This document shows positions 1-11,842 of a stretch of DNA of 64,000 nucleotides, piece after piece. The notes below the pieces were generated by a model. The model searched no databases. It was not told where the DNA came from and saw only the letters and a program-made list of their open reading frames with translations. Origin of the DNA: Persicitalea sp038235275 (lineage in GTDB: Bacteria > Bacteroidota > Bacteroidia > Cytophagales > Spirosomataceae). The DNA is taken from contig JBBSUC010000014.1 of assembly GCA_038235275.1 (NCBI GenBank), positions 1 through 64,000 on the forward strand, read 5' to 3'. Within the stretch, counting starts at the first letter, position 1, and each line of letters begins with the position of its first letter. The position numbers were made by a program, and so were the translations under genes.

Positions 1-1
1 C

Positions 2-136
2 GACATCCTGCGAGGCGGCATGAAAAACCCCAGAGCAGATTTTACACAGTTTTGGCAGGACTGTATCAGTTCCTTCATAAGATGGATTCAATTGCAAATA
101 GCTTACAATCAATATTTTATAAAAATACTCGGGTAG
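2..136 (+). CDS. C-terminal tail of an unidentified gene (partial)
   Basis: The frame beginning at base 2 is open from the window edge to a TAG at 134-136 and would encode about 44 residues rich in aromatic residues (FWQD, IRWIQ, YNQYF). The gene lies in the same direction as maf, 36 bp upstream of it, so the two may be cotranscribed. I do not recognise the family. The frame could also be chance, since only 44 codons are visible. Confidence 0.3.
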   Translation, partial: DILRGGMKNPRADFTQFWQDCISSFIRWIQLQIAYNQYFIKILG

Positions 137-172
137 AGTAGATTGCCCGTTTGATTTTGCAAAAATAACGCA

Positions 173-754
173 ATGCATATCCCCCTTTCCCGCCCCCTGG
201 TTCTGGCTTCCAATTCACCGCGTCGTCGTGAGTTATTAGCGCAGTGCGGTTTCAAGTTCTCGACGGAAGTGCGGCCCACCGACGAAATTTTTCCCGTCAC
301 CATGTTGCCCGACGAAGTTCCCGCCTACCTGGCCCGCAAGAAGGCGGTGGAATTTCAGCATGAGGCCCAGGACAATTTGATCCTCTGCGCCGACACAATC
401 GTGGTAAAAGACGACCTCATACTGAATAAGCCCGCCGACGAAATGGCCGCCATTGAAATGCTGGAACTTCTCTCTGGCGCAACCCACCGCGTGGTTACCG
501 GGGTTTGTTTAATGGATCGGAATAAATTTATCACCCAAACCGATATCGCGACGGTTACTTTCCGAAAATTTTCTAAAAGCGAATTAGAACTTTACGTAAA
601 AAATCAAAGGCCTTTTGACAAGGCGGGCGGTTACGGCATTCAGGATTGGATCGGCTTGACGGGTATCGAGCGCATCGAAGGGTCGTATTATACCATCATG
701 GGTCTGCCCACCCATCTGGTTTATGAAATACTCAGGCCGTATTTTTTAGATTAA
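173..754 (+). CDS. maf: Maf-like nucleoside triphosphate pyrophosphatase
   Basis: This 193-residue protein has the length of the Maf/YhdE family, which hydrolyses dTTP, UTP or modified nucleotides to the monophosphate and pyrophosphate as cytoplasmic house-cleaning. The family signature SNSPRRRELL is at residues 13-22. The acidic CADTIV segment follows near residue 72, and GGYGIQ appears near residue 152. It ends LRPYFLD with no extension. The ATG at 173 gives the normal N-terminus a few residues before the beta-strand that leads to the SNSPRR loop. The next gene downstream, an amylase, lies in the same frame after a TAA and a later TAG. Substrate preference cannot be read from the sequence. 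Confidence 0.93.
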   Translation: MHIPLSRPLVLASNSPRRRELLAQCGFKFSTEVRPTDEIFPVTMLPDEVPAYLARKKAVEFQHEAQDNLILCADTIVVKDDLILNKPADEMAAIEMLELLSGATHRVVTGVCLMDRNKFITQTDIATVTFRKFSKSELELYVKNQRPFDKAGGYGIQDWIGLTGIERIEGSYYTIMGLPTHLVYEILRPYFLD

Positions 755-800
755 AGTGGTATTGGGTAGTTCGATCCAGCCAGAGAAGGCTCTCCTAATA

Positions 801-848
801 AACAACTAAACATCAATTCAACGATTCAACAATTACACAATTCAACAC
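801..848 (+). repeat. Octamer word array before the amylase gene
   Basis: Six consecutive 8-bp words fill this stretch exactly: aacaacta, aacatcaa, ttcaacga, ttcaacaa, ttacacaa, ttcaacac. The last word runs straight into TTTGCTACGAG, which encodes the first conserved residues of the amylase. The same kind of array recurs at 59557-59580, where two of three words are nearly the same. See the finding on octamer arrays. Confidence 0.7.
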
Positions 849-2314
849 TTTGCTACGAGATCTTCGTCCGCTCGTTTTGTGATTCCAACGGCGACGGGAT
901 TGGCGACCTCAACGGCATCACCTCACGGCTGGACTATTTACAGGATTTGGGCGTGGAGGCCATTTGGCTCACGCCGATTCAGCCGTCGTCCACCTACCAC
1001 AAATACGATGTAATGGACTACTACGGCGTCGATCCCGAGTACGGCACGCTGGACGATTTCCGGCGACTGCTCGACGGCGTTCACGCGCGCGGGATGAAGC
1101 TGTACATGGATTTGGTCGTTAATCACACGAGTATCCAACATCCGTGGTTCGAGCAGGCACGGCTGGGAGCCAGTAATCCTTACCGGAATTTTTACTGGTG
1201 GATGACGCCCGCCATGATCGACGCGCTGGGTGTAAATCAGCGGGAAGAAACCGCCGATGCCCACGTGGTATTCCCCTGGCACCGAAACCCCGGTGATCCC
1301 GAGAAATTTTACGCTATGTTCTGGAAAGGAATGCCTGACCTGAATTACGAAAGCGAGGCTTTGCGCGCGGAGATTTATAAGATCGTGCGCTACTGGTTAG
1401 CCGAGGTGGGCGTGGATGGCTTCCGACTCGACGCCGCCCGGCACATTTATCCGCCCTGGTTGCGGGAAAAGAACATTGGTTTTTGGGAAGAATTCGGTGA
1501 AGTTGTGAAAGCGGCGAAGCCCGATGCTTACACGGTGGGCGAAGTCTGGGCCAAAGCCGAGGAAGTTGCGCCTTACTTCAAAGGACTCAAAGCCAATTTC
1601 CACTTTGACCTGAGTTTTGCCATTCAGCGGATTATCCAGACCGGGAAAGATCCGGGGCTGGTGGAAAAACTGCTCGCCGATTACCGCACCTTCGGCACCC
1701 ACAATCCCAACTTTATCGACGCGACTATGCTCACCAACCACGACCAGAATCGTATTGGTAGCGTGGCAAAGGGCAACATCGACAAGATGAAACTAGCCGC
1801 GGCGATGCTGCTGACCTTACCCGGCCAGCCCTATCTTTATTACGGCGAAGAAATCGGGATGCTGGGCATGAAGCCCGACCAGCACATCCGTGAACCGTTC
1901 CTCTGGACCGACCAACCCGACGACCCTGGACGCACCCACTGGATTGAACCGCTGTATTCCCGGTCTGAGTCGGTGCGAGCCGCGTCGGTGCAGTTAATAG
2001 ATGAGAATTCTTTGCTCAATCATTATAAAAAATTGATTGCTCTACGGAAAGCGCATCCGGCATTGGCTCAAATTCAGCGGCCTAATTTGGCGTCAGCTTT
2101 GGGAGGAGTGAATAAAATTGTGGCTTACGTACGCACCCATGCGACGGAGCCAATTTTGGTTATTCACAATATTTCGGGAAGAACAAAGCGGGTGCCTTTG
2201 GGAGAAGAGGAAGCAAGTTTTACGCAGGTTCTGTTCCAAACGAATGACTCAACCCGTCGGAAATACGATCAACTCACGCTGCCCGCCTACGGGAGCATCG
2301 TTTTGAGAAAATAA
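824..2314 (+). CDS. Alpha-amylase family glycoside hydrolase (GH13), start codon unclear
   Basis: A GH13 TIM-barrel enzyme acting on alpha-glucans or oligosaccharides. Catalytic landmarks are clear: DLVVNH (region I), FRLDAA carrying the nucleophile aspartate at about 1421-1438, GEVW carrying the acid glutamate near 1538-1549, and NHDQ near 1734-1745. The homology begins at 851 with CYEIFVRSF and SNGDGIGD, a calcium-loop-like motif near the N-terminus. There is no ATG, GTG or TTG in this frame between the stop at 767-769 and the TTG at 947. Starting at 947 would remove the first strand and loop, so I place the start provisionally at the ATT at 824, inside a word array. No signal peptide is visible, so it is cytoplasmic or has lost its export signal. 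Product specificity (amylase, glucosidase or trehalose-related) is not resolved. Confidence 0.75.
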   Translation: MQQLHNSTLCYEIFVRSFCDSNGDGIGDLNGITSRLDYLQDLGVEAIWLTPIQPSSTYHKYDVMDYYGVDPEYGTLDDFRRLLDGVHARGMKLYMDLVVNHTSIQHPWFEQARLGASNPYRNFYWWMTPAMIDALGVNQREETADAHVVFPWHRNPGDPEKFYAMFWKGMPDLNYESEALRAEIYKIVRYWLAEVGVDGFRLDAARHIYPPWLREKNIGFWEEFGEVVKAAKPDAYTVGEVWAKAEEVAPYFKGLKANFHFDLSFAIQRIIQTGKDPGLVEKLLADYRTFGTHNPNFIDATMLTNHDQNRIGSVAKGNIDKMKLAAAMLLTLPGQPYLYYGEEIGMLGMKPDQHIREPFLWTDQPDDPGRTHWIEPLYSRSESVRAASVQLIDENSLLNHYKKLIALRKAHPALAQIQRPNLASALGGVNKIVAYVRTHATEPILVIHNISGRTKRVPLGEEEASFTQVLFQTNDSTRRKYDQLTLPAYGSIVLRK

Positions 2315-2328
2315 AATAGAGAAAGGGA

Positions 2329-2787
2329 CTACTCGATCTCCTCGATTTTCCAGTTTTTGCCCCGAAAGGCAACCGTCTCCCCTACCTGTTTGCCCAGAAT
2401 GGATTTGCCCACAGGCGATGCCGCCGAAACGACCATGACTATCTGATTCTCAATCTTGATGGCCCCGGCACTTACGGCGATGAAAAAATAGCCCGCCGTG
2501 GTTTTTACCAGCGAACCCATCGCCACGCGCTCATGAGAACCCGACTCAAGCGTGGCTTCCAGGCGTTCAAGGATGGTATTTTCCTGCCGCGCCTGCTCGT
2601 ATTGCCGGGCGTGCATATTGCGGTCAAGCTGGCTCATAGAGCGCGTCGTTTCGTACTTGTCGCCCGCCGAGCTTTTGCCTTCGGAGTTAGCGGATTCCTG
2701 CGCGAACTCCATCGCTTTCATGGACGCGGCCATGCGGGCGTCGAGGAGTTCTTTCAAGTGAGTCAGGAGGTTTTGTTTTAGGTTCAA
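2329..2787 (-). CDS. GreA/GreB-like transcription elongation factor
   Basis: A protein of 152 residues. The N-terminal half is charged and helical (KELLDARMAASMKAMEFAQ, then ARQYEQARQENTILERLEA), as expected for an anti-parallel coiled coil. The C-terminal half (about 90-152, from MGSLVKT to ENWK-like RGKNWKIEEIE) resembles the FKBP-like Gre domain, including PVGKSILGK. The family binds RNA polymerase and rescues backtracked complexes. Relatives in Bacteroidota are often mislabelled as 3-oxoacyl-ACP synthase, for which there is no support here. The gene converges with the amylase gene (15 bp between the stops). The acidic tip residues needed for transcript cleavage are not obvious, so it may be a Gre paralogue with another role. 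Confidence 0.72.
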   Translation of the reverse strand: MNLKQNLLTHLKELLDARMAASMKAMEFAQESANSEGKSSAGDKYETTRSMSQLDRNMHARQYEQARQENTILERLEATLESGSHERVAMGSLVKTTAGYFFIAVSAGAIKIENQIVMVVSAASPVGKSILGKQVGETVAFRGKNWKIEEIE

Positions 2788-2844
2788 GGTGGGATAATTG
2801 ATTGGGAGTTAGCGCAAGGCTTCTGCTGTGAGAAGAAGTCTCTA

Positions 2845-3093
2845 TTAAACGTCAAATAAAACAAGGCATACATCATCTGGGGTAGTATCAAAATGAGATG
2901 CTACATCCTTGATAATGCCTTTTAATGTATTCTCTTTTACTGGGGAATGGTCCGGGATACTAACGTGATGCTGCCCGTTTTTTAGGGTTGTCGCCCTTAT
3001 GTGACTCCCTGACTGTCTTGTTTTATAATAGCCGTAGTGTCTTTCTAAAAGTTTGAGCACCTCTCTGCCATTGATGTCTTTAGGCACTCTCAT
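2845..3093 (-). CDS. hicA: HicA-type mRNA interferase toxin
   Basis: This 82-residue protein has the compact double-stranded-RNA-binding-like fold pattern of HicA/YcfA toxins. The segment LKLLERHYGYYKTRQ is followed by GSHIRAT, whose histidine is the usual catalytic residue, then HHVSIPDHSPVKENTLKGIIKD. HicA toxins cut mRNA independently of ribosomes. It starts 4 bp after the stop of the HicB-like gene, so the two form one operon with the antitoxin first. HicA-first order is common, so antitoxin-first is the alternative arrangement. Base composition is lower in G+C than the neighbours, which fits an acquired module. Confidence 0.85.
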   Translation of the reverse strand: MRVPKDINGREVLKLLERHYGYYKTRQSGSHIRATTLKNGQHHVSIPDHSPVKENTLKGIIKDVASHFDTTPDDVCLVLFDV

Positions 3094-3097
3094 TTGC

Positions 3098-3310
3098 TTA
3101 GTGAATAGCTAACACCTCGTTCTTCACAAAATGCAAATGAGCAACTTTCGGCTTTTCTGATACATCATCAAAATGGCAGTCCAGCGCATCTTGAATATTA
3201 TCCTTCAGTTCCTGCATGGATTCACCTTCCGTAAAAATGGATTCTCCTAGCGCACGGGCGGTATATCCACCCTCCTCAGCCTCTTCAACCAAAAAGACAA
3301 TTTCTTTCAT
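3098..3310 (-). CDS. hicB: HicB-like antitoxin
   Basis: A 70-residue protein with the partial RNase H-like HicB pattern: an N-terminal strand IVFLVEEAEEGGYTARALG, then IFTEGESMQELKDNIQDALDCHF, the helix that defines the family. The protein lacks the C-terminal DNA-binding domain seen in longer HicB proteins. Short HicB proteins neutralise the toxin but may not repress, so control of the operon is not evident. ATG at 3310 is the only good start. Close relatives are sometimes misnamed 2-oxoisovalerate dehydrogenase subunits, which nothing here supports. Confidence 0.82.
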   Translation of the reverse strand: MKEIVFLVEEAEEGGYTARALGESIFTEGESMQELKDNIQDALDCHFDDVSEKPKVAHLHFVKNEVLAIH

Positions 3311-3514
3311 AGCTACACACAGCTTTCGACTCTCTTATAATTGCAAAATTCACAGGGAGCCAAATATAACGAAATTGAGTGATATACAATTTTATTTGCC
3401 CTCGTCGGCCTTTTTTAATTCATTTACGCACTGACTATCATATTTTTAGATCATTTTCTGTCATCATTCTAACAAATAAATCTCACCGAAACTTACCTTT
3501 CCAATTTATGTTTG

Positions 3515-4096
3515 ATGAACTCACAAAACAGAACAGGCGAAAATTTAGAACCCTCTTTAAAACCTGATTTTTCACAGAAACCCTTACCAAATATGGAACT
3601 TGCCTCCCTGATCTCGCAGTACTCGCCAATAAATTCAGAAGCGAAAATTGAATTACTTCTCTCTGAATTGATCAATTCCAAGTTATTCAATTTGCAAAAC
3701 AAAGTGAAGATACATCTTCACATCAAGAAAAGAAAATCGCAGGAGTATTTTTTCAATAGCTGGGATAAGTTTGAGAAAAAACTTCTTCACAAGCGACCTT
3801 TTCACCCGAGTAGTGCTCTCCACCATTGTCCAGGCTGCAAGACAGTTCTCAAGGAACGAGAAATTCGATATCACAGGAGAAGATGCTATCCCTTTGAGCA
3901 ATACGTTACCAGAAAACTGTGTGAATCAAGTGATTTTTATCAAAAATTTTTGAAAAATCAAATTGTTGATGGCAATAAAATCCTTACAACACAAAAAATC
4001 AGAAACCAGAAGCGGGATACCCAACCAGCAATCCGGCGGGTAGCACCTTTGAGTTACTACACTAGTGAAAATGATGAAGATATTCTGCATCAATAG
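3515..4096 (+). CDS. Orphan protein with a C2HC zinc-finger-like motif
   Basis: I do not recognise this 193-residue protein. Residues 105-124 form a Cys-x2-Cys-x11-His-x3-Cys arrangement (CPGC, then YHRRRC), a plausible single zinc site in a very basic setting, which suggests nucleic acid or protein binding. Residues 40-70 are predicted helical. The C-terminal third is basic and polar, without known motifs. The start is the ATG at 3515; an overlapping TTG at 3512 is in the same frame. The gene and its flanks are clearly more A+T-rich than the rest of the window and sit beside the HicBA pair, so recent acquisition is likely. No partner gene on this strand is adjacent. Confidence 0.5.
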   Translation: MNSQNRTGENLEPSLKPDFSQKPLPNMELASLISQYSPINSEAKIELLLSELINSKLFNLQNKVKIHLHIKKRKSQEYFFNSWDKFEKKLLHKRPFHPSSALHHCPGCKTVLKEREIRYHRRRCYPFEQYVTRKLCESSDFYQKFLKNQIVDGNKILTTQKIRNQKRDTQPAIRRVAPLSYYTSENDEDILHQ

Positions 4097-4186
4097 CAGG
4101 CCCCGTCAGCTTCCTGAAACACTGGCCATAAGGCAATTCATAAGGCAATTTTCCGAAAATTTTGAACTTTCGGGAAGTTAACGGAC

Positions 4187-8023
<3,837 letters not shown>

Positions 8024-8309
8024 CTGATCTATGTAGAAAGGACCCAAAAAAGAAAGCTTCTGAACGGCTATTGGGCGGCTCCTTGGTTTTATACTAAAAA
8101 TACAAAAATACAATCAATCCTACTTTATTGAGAATTGAGGCTTATTATTGGTGATTCTATCTGGTTAAATGGCTTTGATTGAGTAATTAGTCTAACAACA
8201 GGAATAATAGCAGATTTTTCAGAATATTTATCTACCTTGAAAAAGAAGAGACAATATGACTAAGTTGCAACAGCCCACTTTATTTTGAGTCAAAATTTTC
8301 ACAAAAAAA

Positions 8310-8771
8310 ATGCATAATCTAGACGATACGGACCGCGCGATATTGCGCTATCTACAAGAAGACTCTACCTTGAAAACCAGAGAGTTATCCGAGCGGCTGC
8401 ACCTTTCCTACACGCCCGTGTACGAGCGGGTAAGGCGGCTGGAGCGGGAGGGCGTCATCAAAAAATACGTCGCGCTGATCGATCGGGAAAAGGTTGGCAA
8501 AAAGCTAATGGTCTTTTGCCAAATCGCTCTTAAAGAACATACGCTGGCAATGGGTGAGAAATTTGTGGACGCCATCATGGCCATTCCCGAAGTACTTGAA
8601 TGCCACAATATATCGGGCGATTACGATTTTCAAATGAAAATCCTGGTAAACGACATGCCCGAGTATCAGCAGTTTCTGATGCAGAAACTGGGTTCACTGG
8701 AAAATATTGGCAGTACCCACAGCCTGTTTGTGATGGGGGAGATCAAGAACAATTCGGTGATTGAGGTTTAG
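8310..8771 (+). CDS. Lrp/AsnC family transcriptional regulator
   Basis: A protein of 153 residues with an N-terminal winged helix-turn-helix (LDDTDRAILRYLQED, then TRELSERLHLSYTPVYERVRRLE). A C-terminal RAM/AsnC ligand-binding and oligomerisation domain follows (VLECHNISGDYDFQMKILV). The family senses amino acids and forms octamers on DNA. The gene is divergent from metH, so control of methionine synthesis is a reasonable inference, not shown. The ATG at 8310 follows an A-tract, as usual for Bacteroidota translation starts. It converges with the downstream esterase gene across a word-array hairpin. Confidence 0.9.
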   Translation: MHNLDDTDRAILRYLQEDSTLKTRELSERLHLSYTPVYERVRRLEREGVIKKYVALIDREKVGKKLMVFCQIALKEHTLAMGEKFVDAIMAIPEVLECHNISGDYDFQMKILVNDMPEYQQFLMQKLGSLENIGSTHSLFVMGEIKNNSVIEV

Positions 8772-8775
8772 GGGG

Positions 8776-8848
8776 AGGAGGCACAAAGAGGCGAAGGCAC
8801 AAAGTTTGCTTGCACCAGCCCACTTTGTGCGCCACGGGGCGCCCCGCT
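8776..8848. repeat. Octamer-array hairpin between convergent genes
   Basis: Words gaggcaca, aagaggcg and aaggcaca (8778-8801) are followed by the core TTTGCTTGCACCAG at 8805-8818 and by the inverted arm cactttgtgcgcc at 8821-8833. A short GC palindrome, cggggcgccccg, follows at 8835-8846. The spacer lies between the stops of the lrp and esterase genes and could form a transcription terminator for either. The core matches that of the elements at 13834 and 15326. Confidence 0.65.
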
Positions 8849-8856
8849 TCTCAAAA

Positions 8857-10251
8857 TCAATTCCCCGTCAACTGCAACTGCCCGCTGCCAGTAATATTGA
8901 GATTTCCTGATAGGAAAAGGCTTTTGGCGGTTTGGGGGGCGGTGATTTCGATGGTGTGGGGCTGCTTGATAAACACCTGCTGGACGGCTTGTGGAGCGTT
9001 GCTGTTGCGCCAGACGGCGGTCGTGTTCCAGGCACCCGAACCAAGACTCACGGGTGGCAATCCGGCGACCTGAGGTTTGGGCGTAATGATAGTCGTTTGA
9101 GTGAGGAAAGGACTGCCGACGATGGCGTTGGCCCACAGGCGGGCGGCCTCCACCTGCCCTACCTCGTTGAAATGAAGGTTATCGACTCGGCCCCAGTTCT
9201 CGATTTGGTTAAGGCTAGGTCCTTCGTAAGTTTGAGGATCGTCATTGATCAACTGAGTTTGAGCGGCCAGAATATGATTCTGCGGACCGTTATTCCAGGC
9301 GGATTTGGCCACCATCCAGGGAAAAGTACTGAGGTTAGACTCCAGTCGGGTTTTGGCCACGACTTGCTCGGAATTAAATTTAAATTCGGCGGTGCTGCTC
9401 CCGCCATCGTTCACGCCGTGAGCGGAAATAATGCCACGCAGGCCACTGACTGGTGCGTAATGGGTCAGGGTATTGCGAATATTAACATAAGGCATTCTTA
9501 TAGAGTACTTTATAAAACCATGTGTGAAAGGAATATCGTAGGCTGCGTTGTAGGTTTGCAGCATGTTAGAGCCGCCAAAGGCCGCGCCGTAGAATAAGAT
9601 AGGCACATTGAGTCGATGGGCCAACGAGTCGCCCAATTGTCCCCAAAACCAGGGTTCGTTATGAAAAGGTGCGATGGTATCCGTAAGGTGACCGTAATTA
9701 AAAGGCAGATAAGCGACATCCGCCGTTTGGTCGTAGTCGTTCCACTGTTGCTTGCTGAGGAACTGAGCGCTGCTCACCCGGTCGTCCGTACTGCCGTGCG
9801 ATGGACTGGCCCCGCCCTGGGCGTTGGAATGGCCCACGATAAGGAAAACTTCGCCGATTCCAACCCGAAGCAGCGTGGTGACCGTTGCAGCGGGCGTTCC
9901 GTTCAATACCCCCCGCACTTCCAAATCGTACCAGCCTCCTGCACCCGTTACGGTACCCGAATAGTAGCCCGAAATGGGTGTTTCTTCCACTGTCTGCCAA
10001 TTGGTGGTGGTTCCCTGACCCGCCACGCGAGCGACCAGCCGGGCCTCGACTCGATCCAGGTCGGCGGGGCACTGGCCCCGAACGAAAACCGAAGTTTGCC
10101 CCGCGTTGTCGCGCTGCAATACCATCCGGCTGTAAGGAAAATCTATGGAAATCTGGGCGGAAAGGCCCTGGGAAATAGAAACTAACAGAAAAACAAAGAT
10201 GAATTTCTGCCATTCGTAACCGGACAGGTATCGTGTTACTTTTTGCGTCAT
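8857..10251 (-). CDS. Exported SGNH/GDSL esterase, sialate O-acetylesterase-like
   Basis: A 464-residue protein with an N-terminal signal peptide ending near GLSAQ. The GDSL-type block I serine lies in VGHSNAQGG at about residue 138, GVNDGG provides the central block, and a DNLHF segment near residue 355 supplies the Asp-x2-His of block V. Such enzymes remove acetyl groups from sugars or other esters in the periplasm or outside the cell. The last 80 residues form a beta-rich module ending GSGQLQLTGN, which may be a carbohydrate-binding or anchoring unit; no clear type 9 secretion sorting signal is seen. The ATG at 10251 is preferred over a TTG 18 bp upstream. The natural substrate is unknown. 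Confidence 0.7.
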   Translation of the reverse strand: MTQKVTRYLSGYEWQKFIFVFLLVSISQGLSAQISIDFPYSRMVLQRDNAGQTSVFVRGQCPADLDRVEARLVARVAGQGTTTNWQTVEETPISGYYSGTVTGAGGWYDLEVRGVLNGTPAATVTTLLRVGIGEVFLIVGHSNAQGGASPSHGSTDDRVSSAQFLSKQQWNDYDQTADVAYLPFNYGHLTDTIAPFHNEPWFWGQLGDSLAHRLNVPILFYGAAFGGSNMLQTYNAAYDIPFTHGFIKYSIRMPYVNIRNTLTHYAPVSGLRGIISAHGVNDGGSSTAEFKFNSEQVVAKTRLESNLSTFPWMVAKSAWNNGPQNHILAAQTQLINDDPQTYEGPSLNQIENWGRVDNLHFNEVGQVEAARLWANAIVGSPFLTQTTIITPKPQVAGLPPVSLGSGAWNTTAVWRNSNAPQAVQQVFIKQPHTIEITAPQTAKSLFLSGNLNITGSGQLQLTGN

Positions 10252-10324
10252 GCCAGCTTCACTAATCAATCAAGAAATCGGCCATCAAGTAACGACAAAT
10301 ATTTTGAAACTAAAATCTATTTCA

Positions 10325-10358
10325 CAAAAAAGAGGGGAACCCAATGTCGGATTCCCCT
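10325..10358 (-). terminator. Rho-independent terminator
   Basis: Read on the minus strand, the stem AGGGGAA/TTCCCCT closes a 12-base loop and is followed by CTTTTTT. It lies 47 bp after the stop of the PepSY-like gene and before the esterase start, so it separates the two transcripts. Confidence 0.75.
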
Positions 10359-10404
10359 ATTCATTCACTCACTCCGCCTTACCAGATAGTCGATTGTTTC
10401 TGTT

Positions 10405-11028
10405 CTACTTATGCTTTCCCGGACCGAAATGCTTGCCGCCATGATTGGGTTTTTCCAGCGCCTTAGCAAAAGTGCCGTCCGCGTTGAAGAGCAGTATCAC
10501 GGGCTTGTCGGCGATGGCCAGCATTACAAAATACTCCCCCGCTTCGTTCTTGCCGGCGTGTTTGATGGCAGCTCCGGCGTAGTTGGCTACTACATAGGCG
10601 CTCACGGTGGCGGGCAGGTCGGCCACAGCCACTTCGGTCAGTTTCGCGTGTTCTTTGTACCGTCGGGAGAGTTCTTTCACAAAATTCCCGGTGCTATCGA
10701 AGATTAGCCCCTTTTGGGTGCCATCGGCGAGCGTGATTCCCACCACGACGTTGCCTTTCTCGTCCTTACCGGCAAATTTCAGCGTGGCATCGGCGTAATT
10801 GGCAACGATATAGGCCGAGACAGTGGCCGGGATGTCGGCTTCGGCCAGTTCGGTAATTTTTCCCTTGCAGTGCATTTTGGTGGTCGAGTCGGCCTCGACT
10901 GAGTAACGGGCTGCCGACAGCACCATACTGGCAAAGTCGGTGTTAGCACTGGGGTCCAGATTGTCTTTCTGGCAGCTCATCATTAAAGCACCAAGGAAAG
11001 ATGCCACTAAAAAAACGGTGATTCTCAT
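10405..11028 (-). CDS. Lipoprotein with two PepSY-like (DUF2874-type) repeats
   Basis: A 207-residue protein. The signal peptide ends in a lipobox-like LMMSC at about residue 20, which suggests lipidation. Two tandem copies of one module follow. Each begins with a threonine-glutamate pair, has DIPATVSAYIVANYA or DLPATVSAYVVANYA, and ends with a strand pair and DGTFAKAL or STGNFVKEL. Each resembles the small PepSY-like beta-lactamase-inhibitor-like domain common in Bacteroidota. The C-terminus is rich in His, Lys and Gly (GGKHFGPGKHK), possibly metal-binding. It is monocistronic, with its own terminator. The function of the family is not established. The ATG at 11028 is chosen over a TTG two codons earlier. 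Confidence 0.72.
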   Translation of the reverse strand: MRITVFLVASFLGALMMSCQKDNLDPSANTDFASMVLSAARYSVEADSTTKMHCKGKITELAEADIPATVSAYIVANYADATLKFAGKDEKGNVVVGITLADGTQKGLIFDSTGNFVKELSRRYKEHAKLTEVAVADLPATVSAYVVANYAGAAIKHAGKNEAGEYFVMLAIADKPVILLFNADGTFAKALEKPNHGGKHFGPGKHK

Positions 11029-11227
11029 GTTCAAAATGGTTCAAATAAAAGTTAGGTAAACTTGATGGTGAATCCGGCTTCAAAAACAGTACGCTTTTGC
11101 GTTTGCGTTTGTGGCAGAGCGGCTTAAAAAATAATTTTCAGAAAATTAACTTTGCTTTGCTGCCACAAATCCACTTCTCCCGACGTATTCAGTATTACTT
11201 AAAAGCGCACGCCCCACTCCGACCACT

Positions 11228-11842
11228 TTGCTATTTCGAAAAAATACCCCCTTTATTGAGAGTGATCTCGCGAGCGTGCTGAAAGCCTGCCAGGAGGGGA
11301 ATGCTCAGGCCCAGCGGGTGCTTTTCCAACAGTATTTTGGCTATGTTAAAAGCATTTGCCTGCGATACGCCTCCTCGCCGGAGGAGTCAGAGGACGTACT
11401 GAATGAAGCCTTTTTGAAGGTATTTCAGAACTTATCAAAGTATGATGAGAAGCAGCCCTTCAAGCCGTGGCTGCGCACGGTAGTAGTTAACCTGGCTATC
11501 AGCCATTACCGCAAGTACGGCAAAAAGCAGCGCGAAACTGTGGCATTGGAAGACGCGCCCGTCGCCCGCTTCGACGACAACATTCTGGAAAACATCACGG
11601 CGGACGAAATCTTAGACTTGGTGCGGCAACTGCGGCCCGATTATCGGAACGTTTTCCTGATGTACGCCGTGGATGGCTACGGCCACCGCGAGATTTCGGA
11701 GATGCTGGGCATCAACGATGCCACGGTACGCTCGCATTATGCCCGCGCCCGCGCCCGGCTGCAACACCTGATTAAGCAGTATTATCCTGACCTTTTCCCG
11801 ACCGACTGGGAGATGAAGTCATACAGACGAAATGAAAACTAA
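11228..11842 (+). CDS. ECF-type RNA polymerase sigma factor (copy 1)
   Basis: A 204-residue sigma-70 family factor of the extracytoplasmic type. Region 2 is visible as QRVLFQQYFGYVKSICLRY and DVLNEAFLKVFQNL, and region 4 as LRPDYRNVFLMYAVDGYGHREISEMLGI with the recognition helix NDATVRSHYARARARL. No ATG exists at the N-terminus. The TTG at 11228 gives the best start, and GTG at 11275 is too far inside. The stop overlaps the downstream barrel gene by 11 bp, so translational coupling with the presumed regulator is expected. ECF factors are normally held inactive by a membrane partner, which here would be that overlapping product. Confidence 0.88.
   Translation: MLFRKNTPFIESDLASVLKACQEGNAQAQRVLFQQYFGYVKSICLRYASSPEESEDVLNEAFLKVFQNLSKYDEKQPFKPWLRTVVVNLAISHYRKYGKKQRETVALEDAPVARFDDNILENITADEILDLVRQLRPDYRNVFLMYAVDGYGHREISEMLGINDATVRSHYARARARLQHLIKQYYPDLFPTDWEMKSYRRNEN

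Noticed and set aside
2329..2787. 3-oxoacyl-ACP synthase
   Set aside because: The sequence has no thiolase fold features and is too short; Gre-like coiled coil and C-terminal domain fit better.
8024..8309. Riboswitch upstream of metH
   Set aside because: No B12 box or SAM-type conserved core was seen on the minus strand.
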